A stretch of 64,000 bases of DNA. It comes from Chondrus crispus (Eukaryota; Rhodophyta; Florideophyceae; Gigartinales; Gigartinaceae). Made by a program: the position numbers and the translations under genes. The notes beneath the pieces were generated by a model, which worked only from the letters and a program-made list of their open reading frames with translations, was not told where the DNA came from and did no database searches. Below are positions 63,978 to 64,000 of the stretch, in pieces (the first letter of the stretch is position 1; the number at the start of each line of letters is the position of its first letter). The stretch covers positions 19,170 to 83,169 of the forward strand of contig NW_005178485.1 in the NCBI RefSeq assembly GCF_000350225.1, in the 5' to 3' direction.

Positions 63978-64000
63978 GTCAGAAATGAGGTTCCTGCCGG
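63954..64000 (-). CDS. Element 2 Pol, extreme C-terminus (partial)
   Basis: The minus strand reads 'TGRNLISDVNADVHA' and stop, against 'TGMELNSDVNADVHA' in element 1. The rest of pol is outside the window, to the right. Confidence 0.8.
   Translation of the reverse strand, partial: GRNLISDVNADVHA

Larger units (their letters stand above)
30264..64000 (-). mobile_element. Element 2: giant Ty3/gypsy element, minus strand, incomplete at window end
   Basis: The 3' LTR is at 30264-30873, preceded (in element sense) by the hairpin and polypurine tract at 30874-30908. At the window end, 63954-64000 encodes the same pol C-terminus as element 1 ('SDVNADVHA') on the minus strand, followed by hairpin and polypurine tract. 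Between them lies the antisense cargo gene (plus strand), split into three pieces by element 3 (33900-48646) and by the CACTA-like transposon (49534-60076). Its pol, gag and 5' LTR are outside the window. It is inserted in element 0; the expected target duplication at the visible end is CAGCG (30259-30263). Confidence 0.8.

Noticed and set aside
1..64000. CRISPR arrays, bacterial operons, tRNA or rRNA genes
   Set aside because: No regularly spaced repeats with unique spacers, no tRNA cloverleaf and no rRNA core sequence was seen; the content is eukaryotic.

Overview
The window is eukaryotic nuclear DNA made mostly of nested transposable elements. There is one probable host gene at the left edge (3-1043, a cysteine-rich secreted or surface protein, cut by the window start). 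No prokaryotic operons, rRNA or tRNA genes or CRISPR arrays were seen. The gene structures are intron-poor and GC-rich, with chromodomain Ty3/gypsy, DIRS-like and CACTA-like elements. This would suit a florideophyte red alga of the Chondrus kind, but nothing in the sequence proves that, and the assignment is a low-confidence inference.

Layout, left to right. (1) 3-1043: host gene, then a GT-rich satellite and intergenic DNA. (2) 2624-8073: a tyrosine-recombinase (DIRS-like) retrotransposon with 467-bp direct repeats, a frameshifted Gag, an open RT-RNase H frame and a damaged recombinase. (3) 8533-28342: 'element 1', a 19.8-kb Ty3/gypsy element with ~700-bp LTRs and a perfect 5-bp target duplication. 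It carries gag, a chromodomain pol, a long 3' region and a large antisense 'cargo' gene (25083-27604, minus strand) abutting the 3' LTR. Its 3' region contains a terminal-inverted-repeat transposon (20582-23473) with a WD40 gene fragment. (4) 28668-30263: minus-strand pol remnant of a different gypsy family ('element 0'). (5) 30264-64000: 'element 2', a minus-strand relative of element 1 inserted in element 0. Its 3' LTR is at 30264-30873 and its pol C-terminus at 63954-64000; the remainder lies beyond the window. (6) 33900-48646: 'element 3', a complete 14.7-kb plus-strand Ty3/gypsy element inserted in the cargo gene of element 2; it has its own antisense cargo gene. (7) 49534-60076: a CACTA-like DNA transposon, also inserted in the cargo gene of element 2, with a broken Tnp2 transposase and fragments or copies of three cellular genes (peroxisomal-type ABC transporter, FES1/HspBP1, NAD-isocitrate dehydrogenase).

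The most interesting system is the antisense cargo gene. Elements 1 and 2 carry homologous versions of an unrecognised protein of roughly 750-840 residues, encoded opposite to gag-pol between pol and the 3' LTR. In both elements the module is bracketed by a duplicated hairpin plus polypurine tract, and the hairpin shows compensatory base changes. Element 3 has a divergent antisense gene in the same place. Most coding regions carry frameshifts or stop codons, so these copies are dead or decaying, but the LTR pairs are still about 98% identical by eye, so the insertions look fairly recent.
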